Positions 40,260 through 48,688 of a DNA stretch of 49,989 nucleotides are shown here, piece by piece. Positions within the stretch are counted from its first letter, which is position 1; every line of letters begins with the position of its first letter. The notes beneath the pieces are model-generated. The model made no database searches. It saw only the letters and a list, made by a program, of their open reading frames with translations, and had not been told where the DNA came from. The stretch is from Ruminococcus sp. (GTDB taxonomy: Bacteria; Bacillota; Clostridia; Oscillospirales; Ruminococcaceae). Where the stretch lies: assembly GCA_015066815.1 (NCBI GenBank), contig SVNR01000016.1, positions 1-49,989 on the forward strand. The letters are read 5' to 3'. The translations under genes were made by a program, and so were the position numbers.

Positions 40260-43200
40260 TTGCAAGAGTGGATATATAGAAAATATGAACAACTTGCAGA
40301 GAAAACACTAAGAGACATCGTCAGCAGTTCTGATGAGTGGAAGAAGTTCCTTGATACAGCTGCGAAGATGTACAAGTATACGTTCGATGAACAAGTGCTT
40401 ATACACGCACAAAGACCTGATTCTGTTGCGTGTGCAAGTTTCGGGTTCTGGACGGATGAAGATAAAATGAACCTGCACATGAAAAAAGGAACGCAAAGTG
40501 TAAAATTGCTTGATCGCAAAAACCATAAGCTTTATCATGTTTTTACGCTTGAAGATACGGAAGCGAGAGCTAATGGTAAGTCAAAAGATCCGGAAAAGTA
40601 CAGATGGAAATACACATCCGAGCGTGAGGTTGATGTGCTTAACATGATTTCATCTCAGTATAATATTTCTGACAGTTCTCTTCCGAGAGGCATTTTACGA
40701 ATGACTCATGACGAAACACTTAAGTTCATATCACATTACTGTAAGCAACTGCAGGAAAAAGCGACTGAATTGGGAGTTGCTTTTTCGTCTGATATTGCAA
40801 ATAAGTTTACAGAGTTGATAGTTGTAAGTTCTGCATACATGACAATGAAGCGCTGCGAATTGAATGTTGAACAACTGATAAAACAGCAGGCATTTGATGA
40901 GTTATCAGAGTTGGATAGCAGATATGCGGTGTTGTTAGGACAGGCTGTAAATGTAGTTGCAGGTAGGACACTTAGACAGATAGAAAAGACTGTCGGACTG
41001 CATGTCAATCAAAGGAGAGATAATTATGAAGATCTTAGAAGAACAAGAATTACCGAAAGTGAAGTATTCGAACGGCATACGTTACGTGCTGGCTACGGAA
41101 GTGACGGATCGGGGCGAAGTGGTGGAAGTATATCATCCGGACTTCGGGGATATGGAACCGGAACAGGAGAACGAACCGGATCCGATTCCGATAGGCAGAT
41201 ACGGACGTCTGAGGGAGAAATATCTTCAGGAATACAAGGACGGCAAGTACATGGAAATGCTGCTGATGAACACGCTTACGGATCATCTGAGACAGATCGA
41301 CAATCAGGCGTGGGAAATGGAACAGCAGATAGTCAAGAGCATGGCAGAAGCGGACGGTCTGACAGAGGATATGAAAAATACGGACATGATGTACTGGGTA
41401 GGGATGATGAACAACTACAAGCAGGCAGCATCGGAGATAATAATCAAGGAACTGATAGAAATCTAAATGAAAATGGAGAAGCAGTATCGAGTGAAAATGA
41501 TGCTGCTTTTTCTTCTGTCGGAACGCAGTTTACATTGTTTGAAACTTCCGAAAACGAAAATACAGACGGTAAATCCTTGTCTTATTATGACGAGGATTTT
41601 ATTGATTCGATAATAGAAGACGAGATATGTACAGGAATGCCGTTTGCGCTTGGTAAGTATGATGTAGATAAGTTCTACCATGACAATAAACCCTCTGAAT
41701 CTGAGTTCGCCGGATATTTGAAAAAACTGTACGGTTCAGGCGGACATAGTGGCCAGGGAGCTGTTAACTGGGTGTTTTACGATAAAAAAGGATACAATAT
41801 TGAGCTTACTACAAAATACGGAAACAAGAACATACATCAGACGTGGAGCGAATTGGCAAGACGTACGGCTGCATTGATAGATGCAAATAAATATATTTCT
41901 TCATCAGATAGGCAGTCTTTGTTGAAGAATGCTAAATTTATTCTCGCTTATGGTGATGAGGAAAAGCATAGTGAACGTATAGATAAAGCAAAAGAAATTA
42001 TTTCGTATTTCTCCGGAAGTACTGAAAAAATATCAACTTTTCGTGCTGGTGAAGCAGATACGGAAGAACGAGGAGCGAAGAGCAGATTTAAAGCAAATAT
42101 TGAAGCTATTAAGACTTTGAAGATTACAGAGAATGCTTCAAGAAGAGCTACTCCTGAAGAACAGGCGGTTATGGCGAAATATTCAGGTTGGGGCGGTTTG
42201 CATCAGGCTTTTGATCCGGATAACGACAAGTGGGAAAAAGAGTTTGAAACATTGCGAAATCTTCTTACCATAGACGAGTATGACGCAGCAAGGGCTTCTA
42301 CCCTGACTGCTTATTACACAGATACCGAAATTATAAGTGCGATGTATACAAATCTCAGGAAAAATGGATTTACAGGTGGAAAGATACTCGATCCGGCTAT
42401 GGGAACAGGAAGATTCTTTGCCGCGATGCCGCAAGAAATGATGGATAAATCTGAACTTCATGGCGTAGAAATAGACAGTATAACAGGGCGTATTTCTCAG
42501 AAGCTTTATCCTGAGGCAAACGTTATCGTTGATGGTTTTGAAAAGACTGTATACAATGATGATGCTTTTGATCTGGCTGTAGGTAATATTCCTTTTGCAG
42601 ATTATAAGTTGCCGGAGGACAGATATGATAAATATAACTTTCGCATACACGATCATTTCTTTGCGAAAGCACTGGATAAAGTCAAGCCGGGCGGTGTAGT
42701 AGCGTTTATAACGTCAACAGGTACACTTGATAAGAAAAATGATAAAACAAGAAAATATATAGCTCAGCGTGCGGAGCTTATAGGGGCGATACGCCTGCCC
42801 AATAATGCGTTTACAGGTACAGAAGTAACAAGTGATATTGTTTTTCTGCAAAAGCGTAAAGAAATGATATCAGAAGCTGATTTGCCTGATTGGGTGAATA
42901 CAGTAAAGACAGATGAAGGTTTTACGATAAACAGTTATTTTCAGCAAAATCCAGACATGGTACTTGGTAAGCTTGTTCCAGGCAATAAGCTGTATGGCAG
43001 CAGTGATTCTTGTATGTGTGAGCCGATTCCGAACAGAAAATTAAGCACGCTTCTTGAAATAGCTCTAAGCAAGGTGAGATTCACTGTATCAGAAAAGTCA
43101 ACCAGGAATGTACTGCCTGAAATCTCCGATATAGCCAAAGATGAACGCAAGTTCAGTTACATCAGCATCGGAGATAAGCTGTATTATAATTCTGATAAAG

Positions 43201-46200
43201 GTCCTGAGGCTTATGAAGGCTCTTTGGTAAATGCAAAGAGAATAATAGCTATGACGCAAATCAGAGACACGCTTAGACTGCTTATCAAGCAGCAGACAGA
43301 TAACTTACCCGATGATATTGTAAAACGCTCTCAGGAGCATCTCAGTAGCTTGTATGACGATTTTGTTTCCAAGTATGGATATATTTCATCAAAAGAAAAT
43401 CATAAATTGTTTTGTGAAGATGTATCATATCCGCTTATATGTTCTCTTGAACATGAGAAGAACGGAAAAATAGAAAAAGCAGATATTTTCTATCGCAGAA
43501 CGATAAACCCGGACATACAGATAACTCATACAAATACAGCTGTTGAAGCACTTGCAGTGTCCATTGCAAAACGTGGATATGTTGATATTGAGTTTATGTC
43601 ACAGCTTACCGGAAAATCTGATGAAAAGGTTATTGATGAGCTTCATGGAGTTGTGTTTGAAAATCCTGTTACAAAAGCATACGAAACGGCTGATGAATAT
43701 CTGTCGGGAAATATACGTGAGAAACTTGATTATCTGATAGAAAATTACCCAGATGCCTCGAAATATGCTGTAAACATAGAAGCTCTGAAAGCAGCTATGC
43801 CAAAGAAACTCGAAGCCGGGGACATTGATGTGCGTCTTGGGGCTACATGGATAGATCCCGAATATGTGCAGAAGTTTATGAACGAAACATTTCATATTCC
43901 GTATTATCTTCAGCGTAATATAACGGTACAGTATTCGGCATATACTGCTGAATGGAAGATAGACGGTAAAAGCGTGTATAACAATAACGTGATAACAACC
44001 GACAAATTTGGAGTAGCCGGTGTAAGAAATGCATATCAGTTGCTTGAAGACAGCTTGAATCTGAAGCATACAATTGTCAAAGACAAAATTGAACGTGACG
44101 GTAAAGAAACTTATGTAATCAATCCTCGTGCTACAGAGTTGGCTCAGGAGAAGCAGAAGATGCTGCAGAATGAATTCAAGTCATGGATATTTAAAGAGCC
44201 GGATAGACGAAATGATCTTGTTGAGAAATATAACAGACTCTTCAACAGTCGAAAACCCAGAGAATATGATGGTTCTCACATAGAGTTTGTAGGAATGAAT
44301 AACGAAATAAAGCTCAGAGAGCATCAGAAGAATGCTGTAGCTCACGCATTATACGGAGGAAACACGCTTTTCGCACACGAGGTTGGTGCCGGGAAAACGT
44401 ATGAGATGATAGCAACAGCAATGGAAGGTAAGCGTTTAGGCTTGCATCACAAGTCACTTATTGTTGTCCCGAATCATCTGACAGAACAGATGGGCAAGGA
44501 TTTTATGCAGTTGTATCCTAACGCAAATATACTTGTTGCCGGAGCAAAAGACTTTACAAAGCAAAATCGACAGAAACTGTTTGCGAAGATTTCTACCGGT
44601 GATATGGATGCGATAATAATCGGGCATTCACAACTCATCAAGATACCTGTTTCAAAGGAACGACAGATGAAGTGTATCAATGAGCAGATAAACGAGATAG
44701 TTGAAAGCATTAGTGAAATAAAACGTCAAAACGGCGATACATTTCAGGTAAAGCAGATGGAGAAGGCAAAAATAAGACTTCAGAACGATTTGCAGTCTCT
44801 TACCAATAAGCCGGTGAGAGATGATGTTATAGACTTTGAAGAACTTGGGGTTGATAAGCTTTTTGTCGATGAGGCACATTATTTTAAAAATCTTTTCCTT
44901 GCAACAAAGATGGGAAATATATCAGGTATTTCATCAAACAAAGACGTTCAGAAGACAGCAGACTTATATATGAAATGTCAGTATCTTGATGAAATAACAG
45001 GCGGTAAAGGTGTAGTCTTTGCAACCGGTACGCCTGTTTCAAATTCGATATCAGAGATATATCTTATGCAGAAATACCTGCAACATGATCTTCTGAAAGA
45101 GACCGGTATGAATTTCTTCGATGCCTGGGCTGCGAACTTTGCTCAGACGGTAACGGAAAATCAATTACTGCCCGAAGGTAACGGATATCAGCTGAAGACA
45201 CGATTTGCAAACTTTACAAATCTTCCTGAGCTAATGTGTATGTTCCGGGAAGTAGCTGATATAAAGACTGCGGATACGCTTAATCTGAAAGTGCCTGAAT
45301 GCGAAGCGCTAACGATAGTTGCTAAACCAACAAAAACTCAGGAAAAACTTATTGAATCACTTGGAAGCAGGGCTAAGGATATTAGACTCAGAAAAGTACT
45401 GCCGACCCAGGATAATATGCTTAACATAACAACTGATGGTAAAAAGATCGGCTTGGATCAGCGACTTATTGATCCTTTACTTCCCGATGAAGAAGGAAGT
45501 AAAGTTAATATGTGTGTTGACAATGTATATGATATCTGGCAAAGGACATCTGAAAACAGATCTACACAGCTGATCTTCTCGGATCTCGGGGTTCCGCAAG
45601 ATCCGGCAGATGAAAAGAAGAATGGTACAAAGTTCTGCGTATATGATGATATCAAAAATAAGCTTGTCTCCAGAGGCGTTCCGGCTGAAGAAATAGCTTT
45701 TATACATAACGCAAAGACAGATGAAGATAAGGCAAAACTGTTTGCTAAAGTGCGTACCGGTGAAGTTCGTATATTGATAGGTTCTACGCTAAAGATGGGA
45801 GCAGGAACAAATGTGCAGAATAAGGTTGTGGCAAGTCATGATCTTGATGTTCCATGCAAACCGGCAGATATGGAGCAACGACGCGGGCGAATGGTACGAC
45901 AGGGAAATGAAAACGAAAAGGTGCAGCTATTCAGATATGTTACAGAAGGCACGTTCGACGCCTATATGTATCAGATGTTAGAAAATAAGCAGAAGTTTAT
46001 ATCGCAGATAATGACGTCAAAATCCCCAGTGCGTTCGTGCGAAGACGTTGATGATGTAACATTGAGCTATGCGGAAATAAAAGCATTATCCGCCGGTAAT
46101 CCTCTTATCAAAGAAAAGATGGATCTTGATGTAGAAGTCACAAAGCTGAAAATGCTCAAGGCAAATCATGATAATCTGCAATTCAAACTTGAAGATAATA

Positions 46201-46931
46201 TCGTGAAGATATTTCCAAAACAAATATCACGGCTTGAAGCAAGGATAGAAAAGATTAATGATGATATAAAACACATCAACACAATGTCCGGAGAAGAATT
46301 TCCGGGAATAAAAATTGGTGATAAGTTTATAGCAGACAAATCTGAAGCCGGTGAAGAAATGCTCAATGCAATAAGAAAAGCCTCTGTAGGCGGCGGTTAC
46401 AATAACATTGCCGAGTACAAAGGTTTTGAAATTGCTGTAGCATTTGATACGTTATCTCAAAAATATATCGGACAGATAAAAAACAATGAAACATATAGAA
46501 TAGAATTCGGCAGCAGTGGTTCTGGCAATATCACAAGACTTGACAATCTGCTGAATCCTGATGCGCTCAGCAAGATGTGTGATCAGACGCTTGAAAATTT
46601 ATCCGAAGTCAGAAAACAGTTTGAAGATGCGAAGTCTGAGTGTGGTAAACCGTTTGTACACGAAAAAGAATTATATGAAAAGAGTGCACGTCTTGCTGAA
46701 CTGACAGAGATGCTTGACATAAACGCAAATGCGGAGCTTGAACAGACACGAGTTAGCGATCCGTATTACATGGAGCTCAATGATTGTGAAATAGCTATGC
46801 TTGAGCAGAGTAATATCAAACATGAAGTGTCAGATGCAGCGAGTGCTGATGTGAAAGTTGTAAAGATAGAAAGAGAGGACAAGGCGAGGGTTAAAGAGCT
46901 TATTTCAAATAATCAGGGATTAAAAAAGTAG
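40260..46931 (+). CDS. Giant DarB-like N6-adenine methyltransferase/SNF2-type helicase
   Basis: TTG 40260 follows GGAAGTG closely and lies just after the promoter, so I prefer it to the ATG at 40179 upstream of the promoter. The 2223 residues include an N-domain (1-255: EQVLIHAQRPD, KGTQSVKLLDRK), a Gly/Ser/Arg/Asp-rich linker (about 256-402) and a conserved region. An adenine-methyltransferase domain follows (DPAMGTGRF near 711, NIPFADY near 776), then a superfamily 2 helicase (HEVGAGKT near 1373, VDEAH near 1537, EQRRGRMVRQG near 1872) and a coiled-coil tail. Phage P1 DarB has the same methylase-helicase make-up and protects incoming DNA from restriction, so an antirestriction role is inferred. 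The linker DNA also encodes a TnpV-like protein. Confidence 0.88.
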   Translation: MQEWIYRKYEQLAEKTLRDIVSSSDEWKKFLDTAAKMYKYTFDEQVLIHAQRPDSVACASFGFWTDEDKMNLHMKKGTQSVKLLDRKNHKLYHVFTLEDTEARANGKSKDPEKYRWKYTSEREVDVLNMISSQYNISDSSLPRGILRMTHDETLKFISHYCKQLQEKATELGVAFSSDIANKFTELIVVSSAYMTMKRCELNVEQLIKQQAFDELSELDSRYAVLLGQAVNVVAGRTLRQIEKTVGLHVNQRRDNYEDLRRTRITESEVFERHTLRAGYGSDGSGRSGGSISSGLRGYGTGTGERTGSDSDRQIRTSEGEISSGIQGRQVHGNAADEHAYGSSETDRQSGVGNGTADSQEHGRSGRSDRGYEKYGHDVLGRDDEQLQAGSIGDNNQGTDRNLNENGEAVSSENDAAFSSVGTQFTLFETSENENTDGKSLSYYDEDFIDSIIEDEICTGMPFALGKYDVDKFYHDNKPSESEFAGYLKKLYGSGGHSGQGAVNWVFYDKKGYNIELTTKYGNKNIHQTWSELARRTAALIDANKYISSSDRQSLLKNAKFILAYGDEEKHSERIDKAKEIISYFSGSTEKISTFRAGEADTEERGAKSRFKANIEAIKTLKITENASRRATPEEQAVMAKYSGWGGLHQAFDPDNDKWEKEFETLRNLLTIDEYDAARASTLTAYYTDTEIISAMYTNLRKNGFTGGKILDPAMGTGRFFAAMPQEMMDKSELHGVEIDSITGRISQKLYPEANVIVDGFEKTVYNDDAFDLAVGNIPFADYKLPEDRYDKYNFRIHDHFFAKALDKVKPGGVVAFITSTGTLDKKNDKTRKYIAQRAELIGAIRLPNNAFTGTEVTSDIVFLQKRKEMISEADLPDWVNTVKTDEGFTINSYFQQNPDMVLGKLVPGNKLYGSSDSCMCEPIPNRKLSTLLEIALSKVRFTVSEKSTRNVLPEISDIAKDERKFSYISIGDKLYYNSDKGPEAYEGSLVNAKRIIAMTQIRDTLRLLIKQQTDNLPDDIVKRSQEHLSSLYDDFVSKYGYISSKENHKLFCEDVSYPLICSLEHEKNGKIEKADIFYRRTINPDIQITHTNTAVEALAVSIAKRGYVDIEFMSQLTGKSDEKVIDELHGVVFENPVTKAYETADEYLSGNIREKLDYLIENYPDASKYAVNIEALKAAMPKKLEAGDIDVRLGATWIDPEYVQKFMNETFHIPYYLQRNITVQYSAYTAEWKIDGKSVYNNNVITTDKFGVAGVRNAYQLLEDSLNLKHTIVKDKIERDGKETYVINPRATELAQEKQKMLQNEFKSWIFKEPDRRNDLVEKYNRLFNSRKPREYDGSHIEFVGMNNEIKLREHQKNAVAHALYGGNTLFAHEVGAGKTYEMIATAMEGKRLGLHHKSLIVVPNHLTEQMGKDFMQLYPNANILVAGAKDFTKQNRQKLFAKISTGDMDAIIIGHSQLIKIPVSKERQMKCINEQINEIVESISEIKRQNGDTFQVKQMEKAKIRLQNDLQSLTNKPVRDDVIDFEELGVDKLFVDEAHYFKNLFLATKMGNISGISSNKDVQKTADLYMKCQYLDEITGGKGVVFATGTPVSNSISEIYLMQKYLQHDLLKETGMNFFDAWAANFAQTVTENQLLPEGNGYQLKTRFANFTNLPELMCMFREVADIKTADTLNLKVPECEALTIVAKPTKTQEKLIESLGSRAKDIRLRKVLPTQDNMLNITTDGKKIGLDQRLIDPLLPDEEGSKVNMCVDNVYDIWQRTSENRSTQLIFSDLGVPQDPADEKKNGTKFCVYDDIKNKLVSRGVPAEEIAFIHNAKTDEDKAKLFAKVRTGEVRILIGSTLKMGAGTNVQNKVVASHDLDVPCKPADMEQRRGRMVRQGNENEKVQLFRYVTEGTFDAYMYQMLENKQKFISQIMTSKSPVRSCEDVDDVTLSYAEIKALSAGNPLIKEKMDLDVEVTKLKMLKANHDNLQFKLEDNIVKIFPKQISRLEARIEKINDDIKHINTMSGEEFPGIKIGDKFIADKSEAGEEMLNAIRKASVGGGYNNIAEYKGFEIAVAFDTLSQKYIGQIKNNETYRIEFGSSGSGNITRLDNLLNPDALSKMCDQTLENLSEVRKQFEDAKSECGKPFVHEKELYEKSARLAELTEMLDINANAELEQTRVSDPYYMELNDCEIAMLEQSNIKHEVSDAASADVKVVKIEREDKARVKELISNNQGLKK
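41026..41466 (+). CDS. TnpV-family protein nested in another frame of the helicase gene
   Basis: ATG 41026 has AAAGGAG eight bases upstream and opens a 146-residue frame, +1 relative to the surrounding gene, ending at TAA 41464-41466. The product matches the TnpV family of transposon-encoded proteins: PIGRYGRLREKYLQEY, LTDHLRQIDNQAWEM, MAEADGLTEDMKNTD and WVGMMNNYKQAASEIIIKEL. TnpV of Tn4451-like elements is thought to be an accessory protein, perhaps excisionase-like. G+C is about 57% at 41101-41160 against about 37% at 40861-40920 (hand counts), and codons look chosen for this frame. The outer frame here encodes only a low-complexity linker. Both frames are open throughout. Confidence 0.82.
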   Translation: MKILEEQELPKVKYSNGIRYVLATEVTDRGEVVEVYHPDFGDMEPEQENEPDPIPIGRYGRLREKYLQEYKDGKYMEMLLMNTLTDHLRQIDNQAWEMEQQIVKSMAEADGLTEDMKNTDMMYWVGMMNNYKQAASEIIIKELIEI

Positions 46932-46995
46932 AAAATAAGCATAAACCCTGATACGTTTAAATAAATTATTTGCTTAATTTGTGATGTGAAGAGAA

Positions 46996-47032
46996 TCTCC
47001 CGACAGTCATATTTTAGCTAACTGTCGGGAGA
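46996..47032. terminator. Terminator after the methyltransferase-helicase gene
   Basis: TCTCCCGACAGT (46996-47007) pairs perfectly with ACTGTCGGGAGA (47021-47032) around a 13-base loop. The following T-run is weak (TAGTTTATT), but the stem is strong. It separates the + strand giant gene from minus-strand genes and probably works both ways. Confidence 0.75.
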
Positions 47033-47101
47033 TAGTTTATTCAATGCTTAAAACTTATTATTGATACCATTCTTTTCTTGGCATTAGTTTTCCTCTTCAC
47101 A

Positions 47102-47308
47102 CTAATCATCTATGTTATCTTCTTTCTTTATACGCTCTACTTCAGCTTCGAGTTCCTCTACATCGTGTTTCAGTTTTTCATATAAATCACGCTTTTTCTT
47201 TAGCATACGAAGCCGATCTATTGAAAAACCAATCATCCAAACCACTATGAAAATTATCACTATTCTCCACAAAATCTCTGAAACTGTATCAGCATTCATC
47301 TTTTTCAC
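47102..47308 (-). CDS. Small membrane protein with cytosolic coiled coil
   Basis: Starts at GTG 47308, whose GTGA overlaps the stop of the preceding small gene. The 68 residues contain one membrane helix (about 13-30: LWRIVIIFIVVWMIGF) followed by a charged coiled coil (LKKKRDLYEKLKHDVEELEAEVERIKK). No family recognised. Dependence on the upstream gene for translation is likely since it has no ribosome site of its own. Confidence 0.55.
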   Translation of the reverse strand: MKKMNADTVSEILWRIVIIFIVVWMIGFSIDRLRMLKKKRDLYEKLKHDVEELEAEVERIKKEDNIDD

Positions 47309-47465
47309 TCACTTATTTTTTCAATCTTACGAAATCCATTCGCATTTATGGATTTTTTCTTTCCATTAGCTAAGAAGAACCACTCACCCTTTATAATTCC
47401 GACTTCAGTTTTTTCAGTTGCTTTAGGATGTTTTCTTCTGCTTTCTGTGTTATAATTTTAGACAT
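47305..47465 (-). CDS. Small gene needing a -1 shift (or a frameshifted pseudogene)
   Basis: AAAGGAG ten bases before ATG (complement of 47463-47465) opens MSKIITQKAEENILKQLKK, which then stops a few codons later. At a run of six A (complement of 47409-47414) in the context CTG-AAA-AAA-CTG, a -1 shift joins it to TEVGIIKGEWFFLANGKKK, then SINANGFRKIEKISE and a TGA at 47305-47307. That stop overlaps the next gene's GTG (GTGA), which supports translation of the shifted frame. A AAA AAC is a classic -1 slippery heptamer. A simple indel in the A-run is the plain alternative. Confidence 0.45.
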
Positions 47466-47542
47466 AGTATGTAATCTCCTTTGTGATTTTATGATGATTA
47501 TGTGGTACTTTCATTATAACATTTTTGGAGACTACATACTAT
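47464..47542. repeat. 16-bp inverted repeat flanking a minus-strand promoter
   Basis: ATAGTATGTAATCTCC (47464-47479) and GGAGACTACATACTAT (47527-47542) are reverse complements with one mismatch. Between them on the minus strand is a TATAAT (complement of 47513-47518). One arm covers the ribosome site and start codon of the small gene; the other lies near its -35 region. Likely an operator pair or a ribosome-site-masking hairpin. Confidence 0.55.
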
Positions 47543-47580
47543 ATTTTTTTGTCTCTATCTATTGAATTTTCAAGATGCAC

Positions 47581-47639
47581 TCGCAGTTTTCAACTGCGAA
47601 GTTTGAGTTACTGATTTAAGGAAACCTTTCTTTCCTTAA
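47581..47639. repeat. Two adjacent short hairpins downstream of the resolvase
   Basis: TCGCAGTT/AACTGCGA (47581-47588, 47592-47599) and TTAAGGAAA/TTTCCTTAA (47616-47624, 47631-47639). Together with the terminator at 47643 they make three hairpins in 95 bp next to a serine recombinase gene. This could be a recombination (res-like) site. Confidence 0.4.
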
Positions 47640-47642
47640 GCA

Positions 47643-47674
47643 AAAAGGGGCTGTTCTTTACAGCTCCTTTTTTA
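47643..47674 (-). terminator. Terminator of the serine recombinase gene
   Basis: On the minus strand AAAAGGAGCTG pairs with CAGCCCCTTTT around an 8-base loop, ending in a T-run. It begins two bases after the recombinase stop codon. Confidence 0.8.
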
Positions 47675-47675
47675 A

Positions 47676-48326
47676 TTATAAACATTTCGTTTTTTCATAA
47701 ATTTTTGCAAGCTTATAAAACACAGTCTTTTTAAGATTAAGCATTTGCATTGCTTTAGTGGCAGTTATTTTGCCGGATTTCCACTCGATATATACATCAT
47801 GCCAATTATCAGGGTAAGGCGTTCTGGGGCGTCCTGTAGGTCTGCCGGTTCTGATTGATATTTTTCTCCCTTCATTATCAAGAGGCATTACATCTATTCC
47901 TGCCTTTTGTCTTTCCTTAATAGATATACGTTCTTTTTCTGATACATAAGATAAGATCTGTAGTACCAGATCAGAGACTAATTTTCCATCAAGATTGTTT
48001 TCAGTACGAGTATCAAGTAAAGGCATATCCAATACTTTGATGTCTGCTTTAAGCGTTTGAGTGATATGCTTCCATTGTTGCTGTATTTCTGTATAGCTGC
48101 GTCCGAAACGATCGAGAGAAGTGACTATAAGCAAATCACCTTCGTGTAGTAAAGGTGCTGTTGTTTCAGTTCCTACAAGGCTGTTATAGCCTTTTCTTTC
48201 AAATGTTTTACCGGTTTGGGTATCAGTTATTATGAACCTATCTTCTTGAACATATAAACGTAGTTGTGATAGTTGTCGTTCTAAGCTCTGTCCGTTTGTA
48301 CTGACTCTGGCGTATCCATATATCAT
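47676..48326 (-). CDS. Serine recombinase (resolvase/invertase family)
   Basis: ATG 48326 is preceded by GGGAG at seven bases; the longer frame to 48422 has no site. The 216 residues start YGYARVSTNGQ with catalytic Ser9, followed by LIVTSLDRFGRS and VLQILSYVSEKERISIKERQ, the small-resolvase catalytic fold. The basic RPTGRPRTP linker and a C-terminal helix-turn-helix (ATKAMQMLNLKKTVFYKLAK) complete the protein. It cuts and rejoins DNA at short paired sites. It could resolve dimers of the element or invert a segment. A consensus promoter lies upstream. Confidence 0.88.
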   Translation of the reverse strand: MIYGYARVSTNGQSLERQLSQLRLYVQEDRFIITDTQTGKTFERKGYNSLVGTETTAPLLHEGDLLIVTSLDRFGRSYTEIQQQWKHITQTLKADIKVLDMPLLDTRTENNLDGKLVSDLVLQILSYVSEKERISIKERQKAGIDVMPLDNEGRKISIRTGRPTGRPRTPYPDNWHDVYIEWKSGKITATKAMQMLNLKKTVFYKLAKIYEKTKCL

Positions 48327-48451
48327 TGATAATCTCCCTTTCTTTTTTGGATAAAATAAAACAACAGCCAGTAAGGCTGCTGTTGGAAAGAAAAACAAAT
48401 CGGGGGAATATAGAAAAAACAAAATAATGAAGAATGTTCTCCTTCTTTGTA

Positions 48452-48480
48452 ATTATATCATGATTGTCGTAGAGTGTCAA
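48452..48480 (-). promoter_or_regulatory. Sigma-A promoter of the serine recombinase
   Basis: On the minus strand TTGACA (complement of 48475-48480) and TATAAT (complement of 48452-48457) are 17 bases apart. Confidence 0.85.
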
Positions 48481-48493
48481 TTTTTATTTTCTA

Positions 48494-48558
48494 ACGTTCA
48501 AAAAAGTGCAAAAAAAACATGAACGTTCATTATTTGAAACAAGAACTTTTTTGAACGC
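48494..48558. promoter_or_regulatory. Inverted repeat with central palindrome between the two recombinase genes
   Basis: ACGTTCAAAAAAGTGC (48494-48509) faces GAACTTTTTTGAACGC (48543-48558), two mismatches, and at the centre lies the perfect palindrome ATGAACGTTCAT (48519-48530). All share GAACGT/ACGTTC. The cluster sits just upstream of the serine recombinase -35 box and about 130 bases before the integrase, suggesting a shared operator or recombinase binding array. The 362-bp divergent gap contains no gene. Confidence 0.55.
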
Positions 48559-48640
48559 TGTTTTATAGTGAAAATAAGTTTGTTTGAAGTGTTCGTATAG
48601 GTATACTTTTATGAACAGGGCTATTTATAAAATTATATTT

Positions 48641-48655
48641 GTGCTATAATAGCAC
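48641..48655 (+). promoter_or_regulatory. Palindromic promoter GTGCTATAATAGCAC of the integrase
   Basis: The same 15 bases as at 30033-30047, with TATAAT at 48645-48650 as probable -10. No recognisable -35, so transcription may need an activator or be blocked by a repressor that binds the palindrome. The start codon lies 33 bases downstream. Confidence 0.6.
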
Positions 48656-48688
48656 ATAGATTTTTTTATGTATAGGGGGATATGATAT

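Noticed and set aside
42183-46366. Numerous minus-strand ORFs across the giant helicase gene
   Set aside because: They are antisense shadows with no ribosome sites or recognisable domains.
46932-47101. A small RNA gene downstream of the helicase
   Set aside because: Only one terminator-like hairpin is visible and there is no promoter.
48327-48422. N-terminal hydrophobic extension of the serine recombinase
   Set aside because: No ribosome site and the catalytic domain begins exactly at the ATG with GGGAG before it.
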